Origin: Absidia repens
Lineage: Eukaryota; Mucoromycota; Mucoromycetes; Mucorales; Cunninghamellaceae
DNA: 64,000 bases
Assembly (NCBI GenBank): GCA_002105175.1
Contig: MCGE01000022.1
Coordinates: forward strand, 1-64,000
Reading direction: 5' to 3'
This document shows, piece after piece, positions 51,109 through 62,939 of this stretch. The position numbers were made by a program, and so were the translations under genes. Each line of letters begins with the position of its first letter. The first letter of the stretch is position 1. The notes below the pieces were generated by a model. It saw only the letters and a program-made list of their open reading frames with translations. It was not told where the DNA came from and ran no database searches.

Positions 51109-52092
51109 TCACAATCTTAAGAGACCTTGAATAGCTTGTAATTGACGTTGATCTTCAGATGATGGCATCTTTTCCCAGGCAATTTCTTGAGTAGGTAGCA
51201 GCAGACTAGATGGAAGATACGCATGTTGTTGAGAAGAGGTGGAAGGTGGTGGTGGGAATGGACTATAGGCAGGAGATGGTAATAAATCCATGTTGATATC
51301 TTCATCTGAAGTAAAAGGAGAGGATGATAAAGAAGGTGGAGAAGAGTAAGATGACGATGAAGCTGATGATGATGATGATGATGATGATGATGAGGAATGG
51401 ATGTGATGGTCAGCAGGAACGTCGTCGTCGTCGCTTTCTGCTTCTTGGTCTTCATAGTTGCCTTCTTGATAGGATTGTTGACGCAAATTGTGTAAAGTAG
51501 CAGAATGACCACCGCTGGTATCCAATGGGTTCATGATAGGATAAAGACCTTTTGGTATAGATATCTTGCTTAAAATCGGATCCAAAGTAGGTTGCTGTAA
51601 ACGACCGCTGAGGACATCTTTCTTATTGTAATAAGAGATCAAATGCAGTTTTTGATTTTCCCCGGTACATATAGAGAAGGATTGCTTAACGAGACCATCT
51701 TGTTTATAAGAGCACATGGAATGACTTGTCATTTTGTTGTTGTGATGATGGTGATGATGATGATGATGCTGGGAAGAAGGTGAGGGTGAAGGTGATGATG
51801 AAGGTGACGATGATGCTGCTGTTTGAGGTCGACGAGGACGGCGTTTCGTATCCAATTCACGATAAGTCAGGAAGCTACCAAGAACACGACTAGGAGACCA
51901 AGTTTTTCCATCAGTCCAACGACGCATCCCTGCTTCATTTTCATCCCAAGCAAAAACAGAGCCAGATTGAATGTGAAAACGTTCTTTGGAGGAGAGTCTT
52001 CTTTGCACACGGTTCAGTTGACCTTGTCGGCATGCTTCAAATATCAGAAGGGCGTCTTGAGGTGATTTGATATATCCAATAAATGTTTCCAT
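51109..52092 (-). CDS. Gti1/Pac2 family (WOPR domain) transcriptional regulator, 327 aa
   Basis: Single exon. Residues ~1-85 form WOPR subdomain A (ETFIGYIKSPQDALLIFEACR, SVFAWDENEAGMRRWTDGK, PSRVLGSFLTYREL). After a Ser/His-rich insert, residues ~130-165 form subdomain B (DGLVKQSFSICTGENQKLHLISYYN). Together these are the bipartite DNA-binding WOPR module of Wor1, Ryp1, Gti1 and Pac2, master switches of fungal morphology and nutrient response. The rest is low complexity: poly-Ser from (GAT)n on the plus strand, a His9 run, Pro- and Gln-rich segments. No intron is needed. The start fits the family N-terminus exactly. A TTTATAT lies 55-70 bases upstream. Confidence 0.93.
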   Translation of the reverse strand: METFIGYIKSPQDALLIFEACRQGQLNRVQRRLSSKERFHIQSGSVFAWDENEAGMRRWTDGKTWSPSRVLGSFLTYRELDTKRRPRRPQTAASSSPSSSPSPSPSSQHHHHHHHHHNNKMTSHSMCSYKQDGLVKQSFSICTGENQKLHLISYYNKKDVLSGRLQQPTLDPILSKISIPKGLYPIMNPLDTSGGHSATLHNLRQQSYQEGNYEDQEAESDDDDVPADHHIHSSSSSSSSSSSASSSSYSSPPSLSSSPFTSDEDINMDLLPSPAYSPFPPPPSTSSQQHAYLPSSLLLPTQEIAWEKMPSSEDQRQLQAIQGLLRL

Positions 52093-54098
52093 ATCGTCGG
52101 GAGTTAAATTAAATAAAAAGAAAAATGAAAGAAAGAGAAAGAAATAAAAAAAAAGAAAAAAAGGAAATTGGGGTATTTATATCCCAAAATGATTTTTAAG
52201 CTTTATTTGATTATTTTCATGATCAGCATTTTATTATGTCATTTGAACTGCTTTGTTTCATGCAAAAAGAAGAATAAAAAGGAAATTCAGAGGGGGGAGG
52301 TTGATAAAATGGAAGGTTAAAAAAACATTCTTGGCTCACTTCTGCTTTAAAGAAGGGGGGGGAGGAGTTGGAGGAGAAACCTGCTATTTTTGGCTACAAA
52401 AAGGTTAAAAAAGACCATAACCCCCATTTTTGGTTCGGAATAATTTCTTTAGTAGGATCGAAAAAAAGGTAGCAACGATCCCCTTTCATTTTATGTAACC
52501 ACGGCGTCAGTCATTATCGTCATCATTAGTATCATCATCGTTAATAATATTTAATGTCTGAAAGCCAAGAGGATCTTATTCATCTAAAGGAAGTACTAAA
52601 GTATTAAAAAAAACGAAAACTATCATATCGGCGAATGAAAAATGGCGTTCTAGAACTTGATAAGCTTTTTCCAACTACTTTTTTATCATCATTATTAAAT
52701 CATCCACCATAGAACAGCAGCATGTTGTACAACCTAGAAAGAATTCTCTTTGTTGTTTATTTTTAATTTTCACTCGAAATGGAATGCTTTCATAGCTTTC
52801 CTCGGCTGTCATTCGTCCCCCCGAAAAAGTATACATTTGATACATATACTGTACAATGGTAATACTGTCTCATAGTGCTCTCAACATGTGCATTTATGAT
52901 CATTGACTGGCTCAATTATAAACATAAAATATACCACCGCCTTGTATCTCATGCATTCTATACGATTTCCCTTCGCATGGTAAGTGTTTTTTTTTCTCGG
53001 CTTTTTAAAGTTCCGCCCAAACTAACCGTGAAGGTAGAACAACTACTCTCCCCCCCCCTTCATCTGTATAGATCAATGAAAAGTTTTTTTGTAGTTTATA
53101 GAAAAAAGATAGCTTAATTGAAATTTTTTGATTGTTTCTTACGTTATACATGTGATCAATGGGGGGGGCTTGAATAAACGACAGCTGCAAAAAGGGGATA
53201 AATGTATTTGGCAAGTCTCCGTTTCTGCTGAGCATTCAAATTCCGCTCATAATAAGCTTTTTTCGGGTGGCCGGTCTCAAATAGGCTACCAAACCAGTAC
53301 AAAAGAAGCCATCCTTTCCTTTAAAAATAAATGCGATAGTGTATGTATCATCATTATATAATACTATTACCATCAATGAATAGAATGATTACGTACAAAA
53401 AGATGAAAGAAAGAAAAACTGATAAGGAAGAAGGACGATGATGGTACCTGAAAATGCAAAAGAAGGGGAAGAGTAAGGGCAGAAAGAGAGAACGATGGGA
53501 TCGAGAAAAATAGAAAAAGGGAATTTTCTAATTTGCAAAAATAACTGGGCCAACTTGTCAAAGAGTTGGAAAAAAAAAAGCAAGGGCTGGATGAAAAAAA
53601 AAAAAAAAAAGGTGGTGTTACCAATCTAGCATGTTTATTTAAATTTTGTGTAGAGAGTTAAATTTGACATGCATAATAAAAGCACGAGTATTTTATACCA
53701 TATAATTGACTTTAAGCCTTTTCCCATTCATGCTCAAACCCGATGAACTCGGAGTTTTGAGTATCATGGGGTTTCCCTTGGACGTTTTTTGATTGGTGAA
53801 TTATTGGATAAACGTACAGACAACCACGTCCAGAATGAAATGGAATGGAATCAAGAATCTTTTAAGGTTGTATATTTATTATTATTTAAAGAATTCAACA
53901 AACGGCGTCTCTTTCATACTTAACACACACATTCCAGTCGTCATCAAGGTGGGTTTGCATGTACATATATCATAAGGTTTTTATTTATTTTACTTCTTTC
54001 ATATGTGCTTTTTTATATCATTAAGCTCCGATATTTTTCCCTTACGCCTCTGATTTTGCCTTGTAGTCTTTTTTTCTCCTTACCTTTTTTTTGTATAT
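52093..54098. other. intergenic region between WOPR gene and REV7
   Basis: About 2 kb, AT-rich, with many A/T runs. Long upstream regions are typical of morphology regulators such as WOPR genes, so part of this may be its promoter. Nothing recognisable as a gene in either strand; a C9/G-rich pair of short tracts occurs at about 53051-53060 and 53161-53168. Confidence 0.4.
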
Positions 54099-55221
54099 AT
54101 GCAATATCAAGGTGAGAAATAGACTTCCTTCAAACCCCCCTACTTTTTTTTTTTTTTAGCTCAACTAACTTTTTTACTTTTTAGAAACTACACTACTTTT
54201 GTGTGATTTCAGTAAGTACAGCATAACCTTTCATCAGCGTACACCGCCATTTGATTAAGATCGTTTGTTTTATTTTTAGTTCAAGTCTGGATCCATCAAA
54301 TACTTTACCAACGTGAACTATATCCAAAAGGTAAGCAAGATCATTTACCTTGTTGATGTACACATGCTTATCATACTGACCTTTGATTACTCATTCAGTT
54401 TGTCTTTGCTTCTAGGCTCTTTTGAACAACGGAAACATTATGACGTGCCAGTAGTCATGTCGAGCAACCCTGGTGTATGTACTTATGTTAAAGAATTTGT
54501 CACTTCTTTACAACCTTTGCTGGAAAAGGTAATTCTTCTTATGTACGTACACTTTCAAGGGCTGGGTGGGTATTCACAGCGTTCTTTTTTTTTTTTTTTT
54601 TGTTATTTAGCAACAATGCCAATTGGTATCCCTGGTAGTTTTATCGAATACAACACAACAGGCTTTAGAACGATACGTATTCCAAATGGATTATTATGCG
54701 AATGTTAAATCGACGACGATGGCTGATGAAGATATTCAACACTATTTTAGAGCCTGCCTTTTAAAGCTCAATGTCTTACCTAGTTTACTTTCTTCTGCTT
54801 CATTGGATTGCACCTATGCTCTTGGTGTTGAACTGGTGTCATCGGGTGCTGATGATTTTGATATTGGATTATCCAATGTGCATACTCTTCTTGACGATAA
54901 GGTAAGATCAATTTTTATGGCTCTATTTATGCGAGTGTTACTTTTCTCATGGCCCTTCTTTTTATAATTATCGTTGTTAGCATACCACTTGGGTTCCTGG
55001 CGATTCTACCCAATCCTCGGCTGCTACAACTTGGGCTCAGTTGGTGCCTATTAAGACCATGACAATGAGTGGACTCAAGGTAAATCATCCACATACTTGC
55101 ATTTTTATTCCAAAAAAAAAAGAGCATTAACTATGATTGTTATCATTGTTTTATGTAGATCAATACCTACGTCATGGAATCAAGACGAAAAGGAAAACAA
55201 GTGGCGTATGATTCAACGTGA
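54099..55221 (+). CDS. rev7: REV7/MAD2L2 HORMA-domain protein (seven exons, 218 aa)
   Basis: HORMA adaptor of DNA polymerase zeta (translesion synthesis); the animal form also acts in shieldin and cell-cycle control. Exons 54099-54111, 54185-54211, 54280-54330, 54416-54528, 54611-54901, 54981-55079 and 55159-55221 total 657 nt, all phases closing; human MAD2L2 has 211 aa. The spliced N-terminus gives LLLCDFIQVWIHQILYQREL followed by YPKGSFEQRKHYDVPV, matching human LCEFLEV...[21 protein letters not shown]. Later blocks are LQPLLEK, RYVFQMD, the seatbelt-region PIKTMTMSGLKINTYV and the C-terminal ESRRKGK. The first three exons are only 13, 27 and 51 nt, which hides the gene from simple open-frame searches. 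Confidence 0.9.
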
Positions 55222-56517
55222 TCTGGGATTGCGCTTTATCTTGGTTCTATACTGTTTTTATAATTTGATGTTAGTTAGATAACCGTTGGCCACTAGTCTA
55301 TTTATTTACGTTGTTGCAAAGATACAAACTTCCACTACTAGTTTATTTATTTGATCTTACCTTATTTTTGTACTACTTGTATATATCAGAATCAACTTAA
55401 TAAAAGTAAAAAATAAAAAAAACCTCATTATTTTTTGGACCTACACATTGAATTTGCAAATGATATTAAGAGGAGGGTTACTTTTAACAGGCACCGTCCC
55501 CATACTTCTTGTCGGTTCCAAAATGTTTAGCCGATAATTTTTGCCAAAAATCCAGAAATCTCCGCTTTTTTTTTCTTTTTTAGAGAACAATCAAACGTCA
55601 ACGATAGTCTCACTGAAGCAATGGCCAACTTGGATTAGTATTAGAATGTGAAGCAGGGGTATTTTGAAAAATACAAGTCAAACATTCATGGGGAAACCCT
55701 TCCATTTTGGATTCATGATTTGGAACCACCATTTAGATTAATCTGTAGCTTAGAGATGAGTGTCAAGGAGCCGTCATTAGCTTAGCTTGTTGCTAGTTGC
55801 CTTTGATTTATGTCTCATCTGAATAAATATATGTTTTGCCGTTTTACCATTGGTCTCTCTCTCATACGATTAGTTTGTCTTCTAGAGTAGCTCTTTTCTT
55901 CAATCGTCCTGTTGCCCCATTTAGATTAGTGTTTACTACCACAGTGCATTTCTGCTTACTATGTTTCAATAAAATATATATTTTATTTCTAAATATTGAC
56001 TCCAGTCTATCTTAGCGCAACAAATCACCCATTATTTTGAAATATGCTTCATCGTCAATTCACACTCTGAATAGAATGTATATAGCATATCAATCAGGTC
56101 TTTATTCTCCTCCGTGCGTTTTCATTCCTTCACTTCCGAGATAAAAAATATATTCAGGTTCAATTGATTTTTATTTTACATAATAGGCAACGATGATCAA
56201 TACTAAGCCATACTACACTACACTACACTAAATTTCTATACTAAAGAGCTAAGCGTTTTGACCATTCAATTCGAACGAGGTTACATCAGTATATGGTTCA
56301 TGTTGATCCACAGACAAAAAAAGAAAAAGTAGGTCTACCAATTTCGGTCAAAAATACAAATGCACACATACACACATAAAACGTGAAAGAGATGAAAAAG
56401 TTGATAAGTTTTATTGTTTTTATAGATTGATAAAAGAGCAACCCTAATATGTATGCACAAATGAATAACTATAAAGATAAATACTGTACTAGCTAACTGA
56501 TAAATGGACAATACTGT

Positions 56518-56554
<37 letters not shown>

Positions 56555-56600
56555 ACTAAATAAAATAAATAAACTAAATAAGAGGGAATCAATCAATCTA
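55222..56600. other. intergenic region containing repeat R1 copy h
   Basis: REV7 3' UTR (AATAAAAG near 55398), then repeat copy h (about 55620-55890, extending weakly to about 56010), then an (AT)n microsatellite at 56521-56551 within the 3' UTR side of the next minus-strand gene. No gene seen. Confidence 0.45.
55620..55890 (+). repeat. dispersed repeat R1, copy h (variant subfamily)
   Basis: AACTTGGATTAGTATTAGA, CATTCATGGGGAAACCCTTCC, GGAGCCGTCATTAGCTTAGC and CTGAATAAATATATG in order, as in copies f and g. It also keeps GGAGCC, shared with copies a and d, so it bridges the two subfamilies. Confidence 0.7.
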
Positions 56601-59600
56601 CTAGCCCCGGCATTCCCAGCTGGCAACGACGTACCACCCTCCAGCATTATGCAACAAAGAGATTAAAGACCATTTTCCAGTTTCCGAAATCTTGACGCTG
56701 CCATCGTAGGTGTGTTCTTGGGGGTAATACATGAGTTTGTAGAGTTTTCCACCGGGGCTCTTGATGGCCAGTTTATGATGCGTATCGTCACCACCGCGGA
56801 CCAAAAAATTGTAGGTTTGCAATGGATAGAGGAAGTAGCACTGTGGTTCCCGGATATAAAACTCATGTCGACATGGATGTAGATGGACAAATTCAAAAGG
56901 ACGAACACGATTGTTTCCACACCGTTCCTGTTGAGAAGCTGTCAGCCGGAAGCATACTGCCAGAGGAGGTAAGGAATCATTTGCTGGAACAATTGTTGTT
57001 GCATTGCTGCCTAAGGGATGTTTTGAGGACGAAGATGATGACGTTGATGTTGATCCATTGTCTAATCGTGTAGCAGCTGAAGTCGTCGTCGTGGTAGTAG
57101 TAGTGGTAGAAGATGAGGAAGAAGATAATGGATGGAAGGATTGGTGAGACACGGTAGCTGAGGAAGAGGCACCTGCATAAATCTTGAGCCAGCCGCCATC
57201 ATGGCCAGGAGGAAGAATAGCTTTAATCTTGAAGACTCGCTCCAATAGCCCGGTTTTTTCATCAGGTATCAGCCGACTTTGAGCAAGGCAGCGCATGGTA
57301 ATAGTTGTTGGCTGATTACTATGATTGCTGAATCTATCCGTTTCCACAAATGCAAAGCAGGCAATCCCAGGATCTACTCGAAAGGTGAGGTGACATACAT
57401 GATCATCGTCCACAAGAGACATCGCGTCAGGGTTGTACCGGATCATTTTAATATGATGCAAAAAAAAGGAAGCCCATACATACGGAAGTGCAAAAAAAGT
57501 ACTGACATCGATGGTTGGTTCCAAGCATTGATTCGAGGGTTCTTGAGGGAAGTGAGTATAAATCATATGCGACGGCTTGGTCAAAAACCAGTGCGTTGAT
57601 TCCGCCTTGTGCTTGTTCTGGGGTTGGAATGGGGACGCCAGCCAGCAGTCGACAAATCGATATTCGCCTTCCACCTTGACATAACACCAAGCATGATTTT
57701 GTATCAATGTAACTTCATCGCCACCATCATCGCTGTTGGTCCTTTCGTTGGTCAGGTCCATACTGGCTGTTCGAATGGAGTCTTTGGGAGCTTGATACAT
57801 AATAAAATAATACAGTTAGCACCTTTTTTTCTGTGTGTATCTATGTATGTATGTTATTTACCTCTAAGATAACCGTAAACCACTCGAGTATCACTGAATC
57901 CAACTGAGGTTGCCATTTCACAAAAAAGATTTGCCATACCAATGGAAGATGAACAGATACGATGGCGTAGTACTTGCTGGGCAGATTCAGAAAATAGCCA
58001 ATCATCAAATGAGTCCACATTCCCACCACCTTCAGGTAAAAGTCCATCCCCATTCATCACATCCACTGCCGGTATTTCGATTTCTTCTTCTTGATCGGGA
58101 GCTGTTAAGTTTCGTCTGGAAGTGAAGCGCTGTCGAAGTGAAAATTTCGGTGGCGGGTGCGTCGCGTCGGTCATCGTCTTATCATGCCCAGTGCCCTGAT
58201 GATAGCTATCGTTGGGGCCGTCTCGTTGATCTACAATGCCAATGTTCTGAATAATCCACATAAATATGATCCGCAGTCGATAAAGATCCCGCCGGTACGG
58301 TCGAACCAGGAACTTTTGTGATAAAACCTGAGGCGTCAGGGAAGGTCCGATTTGCTGAACACTGGTCGCATACGTATCCATTTGCACAAAATCTTCTTCG
58401 GTAAAATTCAAGCCAGATTGATCCACAACATCCCAAGATTGACTGTTACAGAGAAGAAAAGAAAAAAAAAAAAAAAAAACCAAGACAAAAAAAAACAAGT
58501 GCGATCAGTAAAAGGAATCAATAATTATGGGTATTTTTTTTATTACCTAATAATATAAAAGGGATTGTCCAGCACTCCATTTTCTTGGTCTTCCAATATA
58601 GCATCATTGTCAATGGATATATCATGCACCGGAGTAGTTGGTCGAGTCACGCTCCATTGGTAATCGGCTGTCAGTTGCTGATCATTGGAAACGCTGATGT
58701 CCTCCAATTTGGTACGTTGTGGTAATAGCAGACCACGGATACGTCGACTAAGTGTATGCTTGACCGGATGTGCAGACCCTGTTGACCGAGGATTCCAAAA
58801 CGTAGGTACCTGAAGTTGTTGCTGTTCTAAAGAATCTGTTCCATGTTGATTGCCTTCCTTTCCAGTAGAAGAATACAAAGAGTCCATTGTCGAAGCCTGT
58901 TGTTGTTTTGCTGCTGATAGTGAGACTGCATCCAGAAATTGGTCGTTCATGAAATCATCGTTTTGTTGTTTTGGGAGAGAGGGTGGGCTGATGCACGGTT
59001 TCGCAGAACAAACGCGTCGTAACTTGGGTGTTGAGGTACGTCGTGACACAAGTGGATGTGGTTGTGATGCTACTGATGGTGCACGGTTGCTGCTGCAGTC
59101 GCCTTGAGAATACCGCCTTGGTCGTTCACCTGTAAATTCCAAAGATTTCTGCTGATCTTCGTAAGAATGTTGTGATGATGTTCCAATACTGTATGCTGAA
59201 GTTGACTTTCCCGCGGAACAATGAAGAGGATGATGTGATGTGGATGCTGATCGTGAAGGTCGCATTTCATGTAAGTTTGCTGGTCCTGAAAGTGAGGCAG
59301 TGTTTGTAGCACCAGTTCTGGAATGCGTTCGTCGATGTATGTGCTTTTCAGGTCCTGTAACACCTCCACTACTGGCGGGTTTTCGATGATAAATCAAATT
59401 GTTGGTATTGATGCTACATTGTTGATGACTTTCAGAGGGATAAGACATGGTCATGGACGAGGAGACTGAGTTTCCACTGCTGCTATTGCTGTTGCTGCTA
59501 CTGCTACCGTCGAATAAAGAAGGTGGTGGAGTGGATGAGAGTGGCGACCGAAGAATCAAATGATCGTATTGGCTAGACATTTTCCATCCCGCAGGGGCGC

Positions 59601-60390
59601 CGACATGTTGTTGTTGATGGTAATTGCTGATATCCATAGTAGTATCAATAAGCGGTAGTGGCGCTGGAGGCGGAGACAAAGAAGGATGTTTTCGTTGGTG
59701 TTGTATAGGCTTCCTTTGTATACGGATTTCATCCTTTGATGGTGGATCATGTTGTACTTGATGATTCATAGACTTCCCCATAGATACTTTTCTGCTGCTT
59801 TGACTTCTTTCTTTGCCAAAAGGGGTCATTTCCTTTTTGGTATTCTTGCTATGGCGGTTGTTGTTGTTGTTGCTATTGCGGTTGTTGTTGTTGTTGCTTT
59901 TGCTGTTCTTTATTGGATGAAGTGCATCCCTTGGAGAAGAATGTTGAATGGAAGTACGGTGTTGGCGCTGAGATTGAGGTTGGTGAGACTGAGATTCCGT
60001 ATATCGTAATGGTGGTTGACAGTCGTTGTGGTGTTGTTTTCGCTGAGATTGGGCTCCAAATTTAGGAATGGCACTAGTATAGTTTTGATCAAATGCTTGC
60101 TGTTTTCTGGGAGGAGAGATTCCATACTGAGATAAATGTCGCCCAGTATATGCTTCTTCGTCTTGATCCATATTTTGTCCACAGCCATATACTTTACGCG
60201 TAGGCTTTTGCTTGCGTATAAAGGAGTGCTGGTTTGTTGCTGCAGGTGAGCGAATGGAGGTAGTAGAAGAAGACCAAGATGATCTTAGCATAGGTGGTGT
60301 CGCGGTATCTTCCAGCCAGTAAGGTGAAGGATACAAAACTTTAGTAGGACTATGGTGTTTTTGTTGTTGCTGTCGAGACCTTCCATTCAT
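56601..60390 (-). CDS. transglutaminase-like protein, Cyk3/KY type, with lost catalytic Cys (1204 aa)
   Basis: Minus-strand exons 60390-58547, 58442-57862 and 57790-56601 total 3615 nt, all phases closing. Exon 1 encodes a ~615-residue Ser/Gln/His/Pro-rich disordered region with poly-Asn/Arg and basic motifs; I see no SH3 domain, unlike yeast Cyk3. Exons 2-3 carry a papain-like transglutaminase core: SSIGMANLFCEMATSVGF where active enzymes have C-x-GYA, then NHAWCYVKVEG (His kept) and YRFVDCWLA (Asp kept). The nucleophile position reads Ser, so the domain is probably non-catalytic, as described for Cyk3 in cytokinesis. The C-terminal part has beta-rich KY-like repeats interrupted by poly-Ser/Thr. 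A role at the division or septation site is inferred from the family only. Confidence 0.82.
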
Positions 60391-60789
60391 AATTTCATGG
60401 AATTTTGTTAAAAAAGATGCAAAAGAAAAAAAAAAAAAAGGTTCCCGTTTTCAAATCTACAAGCTTGCTAATAAACTCCGCAAATGTCCCACCCCAAATA
60501 TATGCCATTGTTTTGATTCATGCATTTGTTACACTCTATTCCTTTTTCAATGATATTGTTTTTATTGATGTTTAATGATACAATATAAAGTTATATATAT
60601 TACTATTACTATTGATACTACTACTACTGCTATAACGGGGGAAGATGGAGAGAAGAAGATAATGAATAAAGTAAAAAAAAAAGGTATCATATAATGTCTA
60701 AGGAGGGGAAGGGGAAGTAAGTGGATAACTATAAGCGTATATACTTTGCGTGTCGAGTCAAAGAGAAAGGGGGAAAGCTGTATACTAAA
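60391..60789. other. intergenic region between the Cyk3-like and calcineurin genes
   Basis: 399 bases holding the promoter of the Cyk3-like gene and the calcineurin 3' UTR (both genes are on the minus strand). It contains an A14 run at about 60426-60439 and TACTATTACTATTGATACTACTACTACTGC near 60600-60630. No gene seen. Confidence 0.4.
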
Positions 60790-62939
60790 CTAGTCAGATT
60801 CATTCATAATAGCATCGGCAAGATCATTCATTTTCTTATCCTCTTCATCACAAGCATCCCGGATCTTGTTGTTGGTTTGTTCGCGTAAAAGTGCATCCTT
60901 GACTTCACGAGTAGGTGGTAGTCGTTCATTTTCCAAATCGGATCGTTTGGCGTCTTCAAAAGTAGTGATGGCCGACTTGATTCCTTCTACACCCAATGCC
61001 AAAGTGCCCAAGGGAAGCCTGCCGCCAGGAGATAATGACTTGAGTTCCATCACCCGTTCAGAGTTTTCACGCAACACCGAAAACACCCTTGACATTTTGC
61101 CTACTGCCATAATCTTATTACGAATCACTGTGCGACGAAGTTCCGCTGCTTCGTCCAATGTTGCCGGTTTGTCCTCCAAAGCTAGTTGACTTTCTTCGTC
61201 CGCCAATTCTTCTTTGCTGCAAATGTTCAAGATCGCAATCAGCATATCGGTAACTGTATAATATAAAATATAAAATAAGCAAAAGCTGATGTCGTATCAT
61301 ATATGTAATATGTCATAAAATAACTTACTCTTTTCGCCAACAAATGGTAAACTCCAACTAAATACATCCATAAAATTCGGTAACCAATATGGATGGGGTG
61401 TGCAGTTGAATTGTCGGATATTCATGACGTTATTTTCATATTTCAGTACAGCTGCTTTGTTGTTGTAGACATCGAGATAGTTGGGTGCTGAAAAAATGGT
61501 CATAACTGATGGGAAGGAAGTCGTCTTGCTCTTTCGATACATGCGATATCTATAGAAATCATTATGATTAGTCCCTAATATACATCATGTTTTGGATTGT
61601 ATATCCTATTACCCGGCATCTTGAGCTTCATGTGCGCGAATGACGGACAGTAAATTGTTACGTTCCAGGAATTGACAGGCTGCATGGTAACTGTAAAAGT
61701 AGGAGCATCCTCGAACGTGATTGTGGATGTAAAGTTCGTTCGTTTTTTCAGATCCAAATTCTTCAAGAGGATCAGCCCAAAGTAAATCACACATTAGGCC
61801 ATGGGTAGGAGGCTCACGGAATCGATCAATCTATTATATATATATATGTACACACATAAAAGTCAATGAATAACCATAAATCGTATCTACTCCGCTCTTG
61901 TTCATTGTTTTCCTAACTTCTTACCACACGAAGATCATCCAATGTTTGCAATTCTGGAGATAAACCACCATGTACACAAAAAAACTGTCTGTTCATTATG
62001 GCTGCCAATGGGAGACAACAGAATGAGTCCATGCAAGCTTCATATATCCGTTCACTGTATTTGTGTTGACCTAATAGGAGAATGAATAACATGTCTATTA
62101 GTGTTTCTGTCCCTGATTTCCTTTGCGTTTGGCTTACATTCAATTTTAAAGGTGAAGTAATCAGTCAAATGACGGCATTCATGATTTCCACGAAGTAAAA
62201 ACAAACTGTTGGGATACCACATTTTTAACGACCAAAGATAAAGCACACACTACAAATCAAAGACATGAATCAATAAATAATGATAGATGAAATATTTGAC
62301 TGTGGCCTATATTAGTATTTACCTCAATTGAAAAGTAGCCACGATCTACATAGTCACCTAAAAAGAGATACGTCGTATTCGCAGGATCGCCACCTACTTC
62401 AAAGAGCTTCATCAGATCGTAGTATTGGCCATGAATATCTCCACATACTAGAAAAAGTAGTTGTTGAGTGTTTTGATACTGTCGGTTTCCGTGTTGTTTT
62501 TTATTCTTACCAGTAATAGGTGCGCCGACCTCAAGCAAGTTGGGTTCACTTTTGAGTATTTCAGAGCACTTTTCAATGATATACAAGGCTTGATCTTCTG
62601 TCAAACGGCCTTCCCGGTAAAAGTGATTCTTGAGAAAATTGATATCAGGTAAGCCAGGTCGTTCCTTGCTCCAAAATTCATCATCAGTAGGAGGGGCCAC
62701 AGTTGGCGCAGGGACATCTACAGTATAATAATAATAATAACAAAGTTAAGGTTCTATGTATATCAAAAAGTTCATCAATTGCCGTGTTTGCATACTATCC
62801 TTATATTACCTTTGATCACTCGCTCTTTCGTGCTGACCATAGACCCATCTTCCATAGTATGCATGGTAAAGTCTATGGTAGGTATGTCCGGTTTGTTTTG
62901 TAAGCGTTGAAATGCTGGACTGGTGTCTATGTCTTCCAT
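60790..62939 (-). CDS. cnaA: calcineurin catalytic subunit A (PP2B), eight exons, 540 aa
   Basis: Ca2+/calmodulin-activated Ser/Thr phosphatase controlling stress response, dimorphism and virulence-related growth in fungi. Minus-strand exons 62939-62810, 62717-62511, 62447-62323, 62249-62138, 62070-61925, 61830-61613, 61549-61329 and 61253-60790 total 1623 nt; every phase closes. Metal-site motifs are intact: [33 protein letters not shown], then FCVHGGLSP and [11 protein letters not shown]. The CnB-binding helix follows ([18 protein letters not shown]). The calmodulin-binding segment is [20 protein letters not shown] and the autoinhibitory segment [19 protein letters not shown]. The protein ends NESD. 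It lies in tandem behind the Cyk3-like gene on the same strand. Confidence 0.96.
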
